Assembly (NCBI GenBank): GCA_002887195.1
Contig: PJAB01000037.1
Location: forward strand, 1-54,717
DNA from: Chrysochromulina parva
Lineage: Eukaryota > Haptophyta > Prymnesiales > Chrysochromulinaceae
Reading direction: 5' to 3'
DNA length: 54,717 nt
A model generated the notes under the pieces. The model did not search any database. It was not told the DNA's origin and saw nothing but the letters and a program-made list of their open reading frames with translations. Position numbers and translations under genes: made by a program. This document shows positions 1 through 10,746 of this stretch, piece after piece (positions within the stretch are counted from its first letter, which is position 1; each line of letters starts with the position of its first letter).

Positions 1-1
1 C

Positions 2-679
2 AAGGGGTCGACGCGCGGACGTATCACAAGCGAGGCCGAGCGTCAGGACCCAAATGTGGTGCTCAAGGATCTCGATTGGATCCGCGCGGGGCGCAAGCTG
101 CACCTGGGCCCGGATAAGAAACGTCGGCTGCTCACACAGGTCCGAAAGGACTGCGCACTCCTCGAGGCGCTCAAGGTGATCGATTACTCGTTATTCATCG
201 GCATCCACCGCGGCTGCTGCGGCGGCTGCGGCGGCTGCGGCGGCTGCGGCGGCGCCGGCGTCGGCGCCGGCTGCGGCTCTGGCCCATTGTCACCGCTTCC
301 TCCTCCACCACCACCACTCATGGACACCGACGAGCGCCAGCGCGGCGCGTCAGTCCAAATCGTAGAGGCAGTCTCGCAGCAGCAGCTGCATCGTGAGCAC
401 CAGCGGCGGGCGCCGCGCGACACGCCCAGCGGCGGCGGCGGCGGCGGCGGGTGGGTGGCGGTGCGCGCCAACGAGCCTGAGGAGCCTGAGGTGGGCAGGG
501 AGGTGTACTTTATTGGATGCATCGACATCCTGTGCGAGTACGGTCTCAGGAAGCAGCTCGAGCATCAGTACAAGGCAGCCCAGACCGGAGAGATGACGGG
601 CGCGCAGAACTTTTCGGTGGTCGATCCTCTTCAGTACTCGAATCGCTTCCAGAACTTCGTCGCTGGCGCACTTGACTGA
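2..679 (+). CDS. Phosphatidylinositol phosphate kinase, C-terminal part (5' end outside window)
   Basis: C-terminal end of a PIP kinase (PIPK/PIP5K family), which makes PtdIns(4,5)P2 on membranes. The frame is open from base 2, so the gene starts before the window. The first visible residues, KGSTRGR, are the tail of the family's DLKGS motif. LKDLDW and then KVIDYSLFIGIH follow; the latter holds the conserved IDYSL aspartate that binds metal. A Gly/Cys- then Pro-rich stretch of about 90 residues, partly built from GGC triplets, sits where the family has its variable insert. The end of the kinase fold follows (YFIGCIDIL, LRKQLEH, VDPLQYSNRF), and TGA is at 677-679. Subtype (4-kinase or 5-kinase) cannot be judged without the N-terminal part. 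Family call is firm. Confidence 0.9.
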   Translation, partial: KGSTRGRITSEAERQDPNVVLKDLDWIRAGRKLHLGPDKKRRLLTQVRKDCALLEALKVIDYSLFIGIHRGCCGGCGGCGGCGGAGVGAGCGSGPLSPLPPPPPPLMDTDERQRGASVQIVEAVSQQQLHREHQRRAPRDTPSGGGGGGGWVAVRANEPEEPEVGREVYFIGCIDILCEYGLRKQLEHQYKAAQTGEMTGAQNFSVVDPLQYSNRFQNFVAGALD

Positions 680-691
680 GACCCTCGACGA

Positions 692-740
692 GAGATGCAC
701 GTGCAGATGGGAGATGCACGTGCAGATGGGAGATGCGCGT
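692..740. repeat. 19-bp tandem repeat, about 2.5 copies
   Basis: Units beginning GAGATGCACG start at 692, 711 and 730; the last is partial. It lies just after the PIP kinase stop codon, probably in its 3' UTR. The rest of the 680-1008 spacer shows no gene. It should hold the promoter of NDUFAF7, but I see no clear core element. Confidence 0.7.
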
Positions 741-1008
741 AAGCACCCCGTCGGCTGCATGAGTTTACACTCAAGTACACTGTGAGGTTGCGCGGTACAG
801 TTTACATTACTCGGTGTGAATTTTGACGGTCTTTGTGCATCTGTCCGACCACCATCAAAATGACGCGAGATGCACGCGAGGGCCGGACCCTGTTTTTCAG
901 CTAAGAGCCGGTCTGCTGGGGTACTGCTGGGGCGGGACGCTTTTGAGGAATTTGCCACAGGAAAACAAGGCAAATCTTGTTGAGCCCAAGAAGCTCTTTG
1001 GATCGGCA

Positions 1009-2487
1009 ATGCGCGTGCCCACCATGCGACCGTACATGCGAGCGCTTTTGTCGTCGTCTGCCTTGCCAGTCGACTTTGCAACTCGTCGATTGAGCACTGC
1101 TGCATCTGCGGCCCCAAGCAGCAGCGCCAACAGCACGAGTGGCGACCTGCAGGGCAAGCTTGCGAAGCAGATCCGTGTTCGTGGTGCGATGACGATCAAA
1201 GAGTTTATGACGGTAGCGCTAACGCATCCGGTGCATGGCTATTACATGCGACGCGAGGAGGTCTTTGGGCGCGGCGGCGACTTTGTCACTTCGCCTGAGG
1301 TGAGCCAGGTCTTCGGCGAGCTGATCGGCGTGTGGTGCGTCGCGTGCTGGGAGCGACTGGGCCAGCCGCGCAAGTTACGGCTCATGGAGGCGGGCCCCGG
1401 CCGCGGTACCCTACTCGCCGATGTGCTGCGCTCGACGGCCGTCTTTCCCGGTTTCCACGCTGCCCTCTCCGTCGATCTCGTCGAGGTCTCGAACCATTTG
1501 CGTGGGGTGCAGCAGCAGACCATCGCCGCAACCAGCGGGGCGAGTGCCGTTGACATAAGGTGGCACACTTCGCTCGAGAGCATCCCGGCGGACCCGGATG
1601 TGCCTGAGCTCACGATCGCCCACGAGTTCCTCGACGCTCTTCCTGTACACCAGCTCGTGCGCACGCCGCAGGGCTGGCGCGAGAGGATGATTGAGCTGCG
1701 CGAGCACACGGCCGGCGCGGCGGCAGCAGCGGTGGACCCGCACGCGGAGCGCACAGACGAGCTCCGCGATCTCGAGGCCGACTTGCGCGTATTCGATTTC
1801 GTCCTGTCGGCCAACCCAACCCCGGCGAGCATCCTCTTCGGCGCGCGTCGAGGCGGCGACGTCGTGGCGGAGGCGAAGTTGGCGGCGGAGGCGAAGGCGA
1901 AGGCGAATGCGGAGGCGACAACGGCGCGGACGCAAGGCGTCGAGCAGCAGGAGCGCGACCAGACGGGCGGCGTCGTGCCGGTGCTCGACAGCGCGGAGAT
2001 CTGCCCGGGCGCCATGAGTTTCGTGCAGCAGCTATGCAAGCGGATGGCGGTCACGCGGGGCGCGGCGCTCATGATCGATTACGGGACTGACGAGACTCCC
2101 AAGGACAGCCTGCGCGGCATCCTGCGCCATGCGCCGGTCCACCCGCTCCACCAGCCTGGTCTTGTCGACCTCTCCGTCGACGTCGACTTCGGCACGCTGA
2201 GGCAAGTCGCTCGAGAGACGGCGGGATCGAGCCTGCGCTGCCCGCCGCTGAGCACGCAGCGAGACTTTCTAGCCGCTATGGGCCTGGAGGCCCGGATCAA
2301 CGCGCTGCTGAAGGGTATGGACGATCGGGAGGCGCGCAAGGAGCTCGTGCGCAGCGCGGGCCGGCTGGTCGCCAGCCCGGGCATGGGCACTGCCTACAAG
2401 GTCTTCGCAATTACGCACGCAAGCGTTGGCTCTGATGGCGTCGCGGGCTTCCCCGATGCGCCGCTGCTTGACGGCGGCGGAAGGTAG
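1009..2487 (+). CDS. NDUFAF7: NDUFAF7/MidA-family mitochondrial protein arginine methyltransferase
   Basis: Putative mitochondrial class I methyltransferase of the NDUFAF7 (MidA) family, which in animals dimethylates an arginine of complex I subunit NDUFS2 during assembly. The frame is open upstream to 823, but the first plausible ATG is at 1009. From there the first 40 residues are rich in R, S and A without acids, fitting a mitochondrial presequence. Family signatures follow: MTIKEFM and HPVHGYYM, then GDFVTSPEVSQVFGELIGVW, then the SAM-binding loop EAGPGRGTLLADVLR, then AHEFLDALPVHQ. An Ala/Glu/Lys-rich insert (about residues 285-315) interrupts the middle. The C-terminal part has MIDYGTD, VDLSVDVDF and TQRDFL, all typical. 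492 residues, no intron needed. Confidence 0.92.
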   Translation: MRVPTMRPYMRALLSSSALPVDFATRRLSTAASAAPSSSANSTSGDLQGKLAKQIRVRGAMTIKEFMTVALTHPVHGYYMRREEVFGRGGDFVTSPEVSQVFGELIGVWCVACWERLGQPRKLRLMEAGPGRGTLLADVLRSTAVFPGFHAALSVDLVEVSNHLRGVQQQTIAATSGASAVDIRWHTSLESIPADPDVPELTIAHEFLDALPVHQLVRTPQGWRERMIELREHTAGAAAAAVDPHAERTDELRDLEADLRVFDFVLSANPTPASILFGARRGGDVVAEAKLAAEAKAKANAEATTARTQGVEQQERDQTGGVVPVLDSAEICPGAMSFVQQLCKRMAVTRGAALMIDYGTDETPKDSLRGILRHAPVHPLHQPGLVDLSVDVDFGTLRQVARETAGSSLRCPPLSTQRDFLAAMGLEARINALLKGMDDREARKELVRSAGRLVASPGMGTAYKVFAITHASVGSDGVAGFPDAPLLDGGGR

Positions 2488-3357
2488 TCGGGTGGTGGTT
2501 CGGTGCATTTACCTGGGTGGGACACCGTTTCTGATCACAATACTGCGCGGCCTCACCACTGTCAGACGGTAAACTCGATCTAAAATGGATCGGCGTTATA
2601 TTTGGCCGACGCGCGAGCGGTTGCATGCGATCGCTCCTCCGACCGTCCGACGTAGCGACCGGTACGACCGCGTGCGGAGGGTGGCGTGGCGTCGACGGAT
2701 CGCTCGTCGCGGTTCACTCGGCCGACGCCTTTCTCGCCCGTCCGCTCGGTCCTAAAGCTAAACGCCTTGTGCGTTAGTCGTCTCAAGAGTCGAGTGTTTC
2801 GGGTTTCGCCGCTCGGTTCGTCCGATCCAGACGGCGAACCGTGGGTGCCGCGTGCGTCGTCGAAGGACGAAGCGTAACGGTTTAGCGTACGTCTTCTTGT
2901 TTCGTTCGCGAAGATGCCGAAACGCGGGTTGACTATGAACATAATCGAATGTATCCGTGTGAGACCGTGGCGACCCCCAGCCTTACCAGTCCATTTTTCT
3001 GAACGCGTCGCGACGCGAGACCGATTGACCGACGATAGACGAAGCGACGTGCGACGAAAGCGGGGGCAGAAGTCAGTGCTCAGAGGCAGAGCTCAGAAGT
3101 GCAGACTGAGGCGCAAGGACTCGACTGAACGGACGAGGAACGTCTCTCGGTTTCTCGGAGATGTCAGATGAAGGAGAGAATTAGGAGAGAACGTCTGGAT
3201 CGTGGTCGCTCCTGGCAGGACGGCGGGCGGTGACACTGGATAGGTGCAGTCTGCCCTCTCAGGTGAGTCTAGGTAAGCCTTGCCTAAGCGTTGCCCTTAT
3301 GGCTGCCCCCACCGCACGATCGCGTCTAACGACCCGTCGCGTAGCGCGTCGAGTTTG
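2488..3357. other. Spacer without recognisable gene
   Basis: About 870 bp between NDUFAF7 and the convergent orphan gene. From about 2580 to 3180 the DNA is rich in TCG and CGA triplets. Short open frames exist on both strands, but none gives a protein with recognisable motifs or normal composition. No RNA gene or repeat seen. Confidence 0.5.
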
Positions 3358-4809
3358 CTAAAAACGAGAGGGTTGCTTCCAAGCGGAAGCGCCGAGGAAA
3401 GGCATCTCGACCCCGTCGGGCTCGCGCTCAAATGCCATTCGGATGCGGAGAGGCAGCGCGAGCAGCTCCGCTTCTGTAATGCATCGGCTGCTATTGAGGT
3501 CAGGTTGTGGCAGCGGCCGGAATGGAGGCGGCCGACACGATGTCAGTGGAATCCTGGGCTCTATGATTAGATAGCGTGGCCGAGGCAGTGGTGCCGGCAG
3601 GGCCCCGAGGTGCTGCGCTAGCCAAGCCAGCTCTGCGCGCTCTTCCGCTGCCTGGATCGCCACGCGGTGCTTGGCCATCGCCTCGCCATGGCGCTCGAGA
3701 CTATCCGCCGCACGTTGCTGGTTCTCGTGGGCACGCGGCGAGGGGAGGGTCGAGCTGAGGGACCCGAGACCTGCGCCAACCGAGTTCGTTCGGCTGCTGC
3801 ATGCAGCCTGCACCGCCTGCAGCTGATCCGCCTGCGCGGCCTTGAGCTTCTGGAGCCTCTGTGCCTGCGCGTCACGCTTCTCATGTTCACGGCAAGCTCG
3901 CTCCCTCACAGCCTCTCGCGCCCGTGGTGACGAACCCGTCAGCAAGAAGCTAGATGGCGACGGGAGGCGATCGGGAGAAGGTGCCCTCCTCCGTGGTGGC
4001 AGGAGCAGGAGCGGCATCTGCGAGTGCTCGGATAAGGGCTTACGGTCGTGCTCGCGCTGCCAATTCATGCGTTGTTCCCTCGCCTCGCGCCGCTCTGCCA
4101 CGCGGCTGAACATGCCTTCGGCACTTACCTCCTCCGCTTCAAGCCGGCGGGCCTCGAGCTCAGCAAGCCTCACCTGCTCTCGACGAGCTCGCTCCGTGAG
4201 AGCACCAGGCAGTGGCATTACACCATGCCGCCACGCTTCTACGGTCTGGGCGTCGGCGGCCTCGAGGGCTTCCACCCCCCGCACGTGAATGTGTAGCTCC
4301 AAGCAGCCCTCATGCGGGATCGTAGGCATCCTGCGGCAGCTCAGATGTACCCACGGGGTGCTTCGAAGCCCAGCCCATTTGATGCGCAAACAGTATTCTG
4401 CCATGGGGGTGTCGCACACTGCGCACGTGGGCGTCTTGGCAGCCACAACGACTCCACTTGCCGATCCCTCAACGCTGACCCTCTTTGTACGCGGCGTGGG
4501 CGGCTGGTAGCTGACGAAAAACACATGCTCGTCGATACCACCGGCTTTCTCAGAAGCCTGGATGCGTTTGGTGTGTGCGGCGCCCGTGAGAAAGGTCGAG
4601 GCAATTAACATGCTCACCATCTCCTTGTTCATCTCGACTGAAGGCGTGGCCGCCTCGAGGAATGCCGAGGCAGTGATCAATGCGTTCCCCTTGTCCGTTG
4701 CAGGTACCTTCTTGTCCGTCTCCGGCGGCATTACGCGGCGCAAGGCTCGTTCAGTATGCTGAAAGCAACGCGCCCGCGCGGTGAAGTTTGATGTTTCGAG
4801 GTCCGTCAT
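3358..4809 (-). CDS. Orphan protein with PARP-type zinc-finger-like motif and coiled coil
   Basis: I do not recognise this protein as a whole. From the ATG at 4809 it has 483 residues; an in-frame ATG at 4836 is possible. A C-x2-C-x22-H-x2-C motif (C129, C132, H155, C158) lies in a segment with LRIKWAG and PWVHLSC, followed by a hydrophobic/acidic stretch with VRGVEAL and an aspartate. That order resembles PARP-type zinc fingers (C-x2-C-x28-30-H-x2-C plus R and W before the H), but the loop is shorter. Residues about 215-265 and 310-360 are Glu/Arg/Ala-rich and probably helical coiled coil. The C-terminal part is Pro/Arg-rich. Nuclear or nucleic-acid binding is only a guess. The long uninterrupted frame argues for a real gene. 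Confidence 0.6.
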   Translation of the reverse strand: MTDLETSNFTARARCFQHTERALRRVMPPETDKKVPATDKGNALITASAFLEAATPSVEMNKEMVSMLIASTFLTGAAHTKRIQASEKAGGIDEHVFFVSYQPPTPRTKRVSVEGSASGVVVAAKTPTCAVCDTPMAEYCLRIKWAGLRSTPWVHLSCRRMPTIPHEGCLELHIHVRGVEALEAADAQTVEAWRHGVMPLPGALTERARREQVRLAELEARRLEAEEVSAEGMFSRVAERREAREQRMNWQREHDRKPLSEHSQMPLLLLPPRRRAPSPDRLPSPSSFLLTGSSPRAREAVRERACREHEKRDAQAQRLQKLKAAQADQLQAVQAACSSRTNSVGAGLGSLSSTLPSPRAHENQQRAADSLERHGEAMAKHRVAIQAAEERAELAWLAQHLGALPAPLPRPRYLIIEPRIPLTSCRPPPFRPLPQPDLNSSRCITEAELLALPLRIRMAFEREPDGVEMPFLGASAWKQPSRF

Positions 4810-4953
4810 GAGAAATCTTACATGCATGCCATGCATGCTGTCTTAAAGCGCAAAAACGGAGAGACCAATCATCCGTGTGCATGACACACGCACAGCCTCA
4901 TCGCCGACGGCTGCATGCTACTCAGTATCGGGTGTGGTCTCCTGACCCTGCGA

Positions 4954-5652
4954 TCAGATCTTCTTGATGTTTTTCTCATCGACACCAGACGACCTCCACA
5001 CTTGCTGCGCATCATTCTGGCGCGCAAGGCAGAGCATACTACTCGTGAATACGACAGTGCAGCTCTCCATCCACCCTCGTTCGTCATTCCAGGAGGTCCA
5101 CTGCCAGACGCAACCCAAGGCCACCAAGTTGGAAATTGTCATGAGCACGAGCATGTTTGCTGCCGAAAAGCTCTTCGGCGACAAGCAATGCACACCGGTG
5201 CCACCACTACCCACCTCGAGAGCGACTACTCCAGCAAAGTAGGCTGGAAACGACCGCGCTGCCACCGTGCACGCGTACACGTGACCCAGCACGCAAACCA
5301 AGTGGTGCGCCATGATGAGAGGGCTGAGTTCGCACAGCACAAAGTCGAGCAGCATGAGCGAAGGAAAGATGGCAGCAAATGCCCAACCCATAAAGTGCAT
5401 GCCATCGCGCGACGCTGCACTGCGGTCTGACCAGCCCTGCGCGTCGCCATTGGAGATGAGTGCGACAAAAAAGAGCACTGGCAGTACGCCGAGCTGCGTG
5501 ATTAGGCCAACTGCAGATCGCCAGCGCGGCGTGCCTCCGTCCATCACAGTACCGACGATCCGGATGGCCTTGTGCGTCGCAGCCAGGTGCGTCAGAAGCC
5601 ACAAGAGGACCACGAGCGCTGCTCGTGGGAGCGGAGTGAAGTCGGGGAGCAT
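4954..5652 (-). CDS. TLC-domain (TRAM-LAG1-CLN8-like) multi-pass membrane protein
   Basis: A 232-residue hydrophobic protein with about six membrane segments. The first is right after the start (AALVVLLWLLTHLAA); others include LGVLPVLFFVALI, FAAIFPSLMLLDFVL, VCVLGHVYACTVAA, YFAGVVALEVGS and ANMLVLMTISNLVAL. The segment MAHHLVCVLGHV has the paired histidines of the TLC domain, and EVGSGG followed by a cysteine fits the conserved acidic helix. TLC proteins act in the ER or plasma membrane in lipid sensing or ceramide synthesis. This one lacks anything pointing to ceramide synthase specifically. The frame is open upstream to 6222, but 5652 is the only ATG giving a compact protein. The tail is charged (VDEKNIKKI). 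Confidence 0.7.
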   Translation of the reverse strand: MLPDFTPLPRAALVVLLWLLTHLAATHKAIRIVGTVMDGGTPRWRSAVGLITQLGVLPVLFFVALISNGDAQGWSDRSAASRDGMHFMGWAFAAIFPSLMLLDFVLCELSPLIMAHHLVCVLGHVYACTVAARSFPAYFAGVVALEVGSGGTGVHCLSPKSFSAANMLVLMTISNLVALGCVWQWTSWNDERGWMESCTVVFTSSMLCLARQNDAQQVWRSSGVDEKNIKKI

Positions 5653-6011
5653 GATGAGTGTCGCGGGACTTGCCGATAGCCGACTCGCTGCGACGCAAAA
5701 ACACTCACGAAACCGCCGCGGCGCCTCGGTCGGGATGACGAATTTTTTAGACGACTTCGGCAGAATTATTGATTGCGTGTTTGCTACTTGAGTGCTTACG
5801 TACAGTCCTCTACTTTCGGTTGCCACGGTTGCCACGGCTCTGTCACCCTCTAGTAAGAAAGCAGTGCGGGAGAGGCTTTTGAAGCGTCGGGGGCCACGGC
5901 ATAGTTGCGCTCTTCGCCCAGTTGCGAGTTGGTTTCTCTTCTCGAACTCGCCCAACGCGACGCGCCGCTTGTGACATGCATTAAGCCCGCGAAAGGTTGA
6001 CTCATGGCCTG
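5653..6011. other. Spacer between RPAP1 stop and TLC gene start
   Basis: 359 bp that must hold the 3' end of RPAP1 transcripts and the promoter of the TLC gene, both minus strand. It contains a short imperfect GGTTGCCAC duplication near 5818-5835. No gene seen. Confidence 0.4.
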
Positions 6012-9000
6012 TCACAGCAGGGTGCCCCTCTGGCTGCCCCTCTCCTCGTCCTCTTGCTCGGCCAAAACCTTGTCGAGCGCCGAGGTTAGCTTGTTGACAA
6101 AGACGCGATTCACGGGCTTGGCTGATTCCGCTGGCGCCGTACTGCTCTCCCCCTCTCGCGCCGACGCTCCTCGCGCGGCCCTGCCCGTCTGCCGCTCGTG
6201 CGCATCGCGCCGTTCGAGCCAAAGTTGGGCCTCATCCTCGAGGACTCCCAGCTCCGCCGTCACCGCCGCCACGGCAGCCGCAGGCATTTCGTTGGACACC
6301 TCCTTCAAAGCAGCACGCGTGAGGCTGCTGCGCCGTAGCATCACCGCGGCGGCCTGGACTGCCTCTTCTGTTTCGACAGCGGCGAGGCCGCCTCGAAGGC
6401 TCGAGCGCGTGGCGCGGCACAGGTCCACACACGCCTCGGCAGTGGCGCCCTGCACGAGGTGGTTGAGGTGGATCGTGCCTGCGCCACCGCCAAAGGCGGC
6501 TGCTGCGAGGTGATGGAGGGCAAGGCAGTAAAGGAAAGACGAGCGTGGCGCCTCGCGCAGCTTTCCATGCAGCAGGCTCGCTTCAAATGCTTTGAGAAGC
6601 GCCTCTGAGGCCACAAGCTCCTCCTTGGATGCTGGATCTGAGGCCGCCCTCACTCCACAACCAAGCTCCTCGTCGCCCACCTCTTCGCCCCCACGCGCGA
6701 ACCACTGTTGCACGCGATCCGGCGCCGGATGCGCCATCGGCAGCTTGTGCGCAAGCTCCTCGAGCGCATGCCACGTGGCGAGCTTCACGCTTTCGGGCTC
6801 CTCCGTGCGCATGCCGAGCAGAATCCATTTGCTGAACGTTGGATCACCGTACGACTCCGCGGTAAAGGTCTCGAGGACGCTGCGTAGCAGCTCGGCCACG
6901 TCGACGCGCCGCTCGTCGCCGAGCAGACAGCAGCGCTGCGGCCCGCGACCGCCATTCGAGCTCTGATACGAACCCTCCCCACCGCCTCGCCCCCCACCGC
7001 CTCGCCCCCCCTCCCCACCGCCTCGCCCAGGGGCGGTGAGGCCGTCAAAGATGGCGTCGAGCGCTCGAGCTACGGCGGTGTCGCGCCACGGTGTGCCGGG
7101 CAGATTGAACGTGGCGAGGCCGCGGCACAGCAGTCGCGAAGGTGCCGCCCAGCAGAGCGGCGGATGAGCGAGCAGCAGGCGCAGCAGCCGGAGCGAAGTG
7201 CCCAGCTGCGAGAGCACACGGGCCTCAGGCATCTTGTCGCCCGCGTCGATGCCAAACTGATGGCACGGGCCCCAGAGCCAGTCGGGCGGCAGCGGCAGCG
7301 GCGACGCGGAAGAGGAGACGCTGAGCGCGGCGAGCTCGGTGGGGCTCGGGGTGGCGCGCGCGCGCGCTTGGGTCTCCTCAGCGGGGCCCAGTTCGAGCAT
7401 CCGAGAGAACGTCGGCAGCATCGCTGCACGAATTTGGTGCGCATCAGCATCCGCGTCCGACGGCGCGCTTGGATCGGCGTGCATCGTCTGCGCGTGCTCC
7501 TCGTCGATCAGACGACGAAGCCAGCGCGTGCTCATGGACACATTGGTCACCAGCGTGCGGCAGGCGACCTCGTCCCCTGGCCGCATCCATGTCGCGGCGC
7601 ACAAGGCGAGACTGATAAGGCGGGCCGCGCCACGGCTAGTGGCAGCATCCGGCGACACCGATGGCGACGCAGGGTTCAGAGGCACGGAGGGGAGCCGAGT
7701 CGAAGCCGCGTCGATGGCGTCGATGAGGACGACTGTCAGATGGCCGAGGCGCCCAGAGGCGCCCAAAAGGGCGCGACCGGTCGGCGCGGTCGCTGCCATC
7801 GAGACTGAGGCCGCATGGACGCTCGTGGCATAGCTCTCGACTGTGGCCTCGCCGCGGGACTCTTGGTCGGCGCGCGGATCGTGCAGCGTCGGCTTGATGC
7901 TCCCTATGGCTTCTGGAAGGCCTTGGCACACATCCCAGAGCGTTGCCGCGACTACGGTCAAGCTGGCACCGTCAACCTTGGCCCAGCGCGCGAGCAAGCC
8001 CCGGTGCGTCCGGCTCAACTGCCAGAGGAGGCGGACGAGGCCAAGCAGGTAGTCGACCGCGGCGCCCATCTCCAAACGGCTCGAAGGGCAAGTGGTCGTC
8101 GCGCGTCGAAGAGTTGCCAGCGCCCACATGCAGACGCCACCGCGCTGCAGCGAGGCCGCCAGTCGATCGGAGAGCTGCTCGCACCATGGCAGCAGCAGCG
8201 GAAGGTGCACGTCGGGCTGCAGTGCTTGCAACGCCGCGACGTACGAGGCGACCATCTGCGCGCTCGCGGCGGCCCGGCGCGCGGCGTCCACGATGGCGAG
8301 CACGCGCGTCGGCGGCTCGACCCTGTCGCTGCCCATGCTGCCGCCATGGCCCTCGCCCGCGGCATTCGCAACAAGGCCCTCGATGGACGCGTCCGCAGCA
8401 CGAAGCGCCGTGAGGGCCGACGGCACGTAGGCTGAGAGAAAGCGCCAGCGCCCAGAGAGGCCGCCATCTTGAGCGCTCACCACGACGCCCAGGGGCGGCG
8501 CATCCAAGGCGACGCCATCTTGAGCGCTCACCACGACGCTCTTGGAGGCGCTCGTCGTGGGTCGTGTCGCCGGCGCAGCCGCGTGCGCGGTTGGGAGGGA
8601 GGCCTCGAGCTTGTGGACGATGGTTGCGCCCTCCGGAGTGGAGGCGGCCGCAGCCACATCGGCCTCCTCCGCCGCCTCCTCCGCCGCCCTCTCCGCCGCC
8701 TCCTCGGCCTCCGCCTCCTCATCCTCCTCCTTCACACCCTCCACCTGCACACCCTCATCGTGCACACCCTCAGCCGAGGCGCCGTCGGCTGGCTCGCCAG
8801 CTGTCGAGACTTGCGGCGCCGCGTCCACGCGCACGAGCCGAGCGTCCTGCGGCAAGTAGCACAGCGTCTCGAGGAGAGAAAAGATGGCTGTGCTCATCAC
8901 GCCGCAGGGCGCGCTGGTCGCTTGCGAGAACAGAGGAAAGTAGGAGTCGAGCGGCGGCTCGCTGAGAGAGTAGGCGGCGCAGCAGCGCCACAGCCCGATC

Positions 9001-10702
9001 ACGGCAGCTGCCAGGTCGTCGGCGCCGAGAGAGGTGCTGAGGAGGGCAGCTGGAGAGGTCGCGGCGGCGGTCGGATCGCCGGCGGGAAGGGGTTGCCGAG
9101 GAGCCGCGATCGTACCGCTGACAATGTCAACGCGAAAGGCACCGGCGAGCGTCGCGTGGCAGCAGTGGAGGGTGCCCGCCTGCAGCACGAGGCTCGCGAG
9201 GCCGCGCGAGGCCGCGCACAGCAGCTGCAAGAGCGTGAGCACGAGCCGGAGCGTGGGGCGCGCCGGGCTGCGAGCCTGAAGAAGCGTGCGTAGGGAGGCG
9301 AGGAGGTGGGGTGTCCGTGCGACGTCGCTCGCGCAGCTGAGAGAGGTGTGCGCACAGCGGCACAGCAACGCCAAGGCGTCTGCCTCGCCTGCCGGGGCGA
9401 GGTCGCCACTGTCGAGCAGGTAGCGCAGCCTCCCACAGATGCCCATGCGCACCCATCCTTCGATGAGCGAGCGCCGGCACAGCGCCGCATCGGTCTCCGT
9501 ATCGGTCTCCGCCGCCCCCTCACCGCTGGCCGCGTCCCTATCGCCCGGCGCCCTATCGCCCGGCGCCCTACTCGCCGCACTTGCAAACCCGAGCGCCTCG
9601 CCCCCGCGGTGGCTGAGCGCCACACGCGTCGCGTCGGCCAACAGGGAACCGAGAGGCAGGCTGCCTTGGGAGGCCTCGGCGAGCGCGTCGGCCGCCCGAA
9701 GCGCTGCGTGCACGCACGACGTGCTCCCATCGTCGAGGGCAACGCGCAGCAGCACCGCTGTGTCGGCGTCGCGGCACCAGCGCACCACAGCTACGCCGTT
9801 GGCGACCAGCGCGTGCTCGAGGGTGGCTCCGGTGGCGGCGGCCATGGTGACGTCGGCAGATCCGGTGTGAACGTTCACGGCAGATCCGGTGGTCGGTGCG
9901 GCAGCTGATACTCGAGGTCGCTGCGCGAAGGCGGCGTGCCCGAGCACGCCGGCCAGCGTGAGCAGTGCCTGTGAGCGTTGCGCCGGCACCGTGGAGCGCG
10001 CGAGGCGTGAGAGCTCCGCAAGCGTGTACCCGGGCGCCGCGGGCGCCTCGCCGTGGTGGTGGAGCCCCTCGCTCACGTCGATCGTGTCGGCGCTCGACGG
10101 ATCGATCTGCCGTCCACCTAAGTCGAAGCGCACCGAGTGCAGCCCGAGCTTGCGCGTCGCCGCCTCCAAGGCCTCCGCGGCGGTACGCTTCTGACGCGCC
10201 TCGTCGAGGGGCACAGGCTCAGCCTCAGCCTCGCCCATCCACTCGCGCTTTAAACGCTCGAGCTCTTCCGCATACGGTTGGGGCGGCGGCGGCTGTGGCG
10301 GCGGCGGCTGTGGCGGCGGCGGCGGTGGTGGTGGCCGTCGTGTCGGCTGTGGCGGCTGCGGCGGCGGCGGCGGCAACAAAGACGACCCACTGGCAGCACC
10401 ATTCGTAGCCGCGCTGCGCTTCTGGATGCGCGCGACGAGGTCCGGGTCCAGCTGTGCGCGCAGCTGCTGCTGTGCAGCACGGATCTCATCCGCACTCATC
10501 CCGCTTAGCGTGGCCGTATTTCGTGAGTGGATGTCGTCGGCCGCACCGTCGCCGAGGGTGACGCCTCGGTGAGGCCTGATGCTGGCGTTAGCCGGCTGCG
10601 CACGAAGCATGGCGTGGGTGCTACGCAGCTGCGCAGCCTCTGCCGCACCAAGCTGGGAGCGATGCACAACCTGCGGGAAGGACTGCGGCGGCTGCGGCGG
10701 CG

Positions 10703-10746
<44 letters not shown>

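Noticed and set aside
184..1117. Minus-strand open frames across the PIP kinase end
   Set aside because: They are shadows of GGC/CCG-rich coding DNA; the plus-strand frame has kinase motifs.
1242..2072. Long open frame antisense to NDUFAF7
   Set aside because: Ser/Arg/Ala-rich with no motifs; long antisense frames are expected opposite GC-rich genes.
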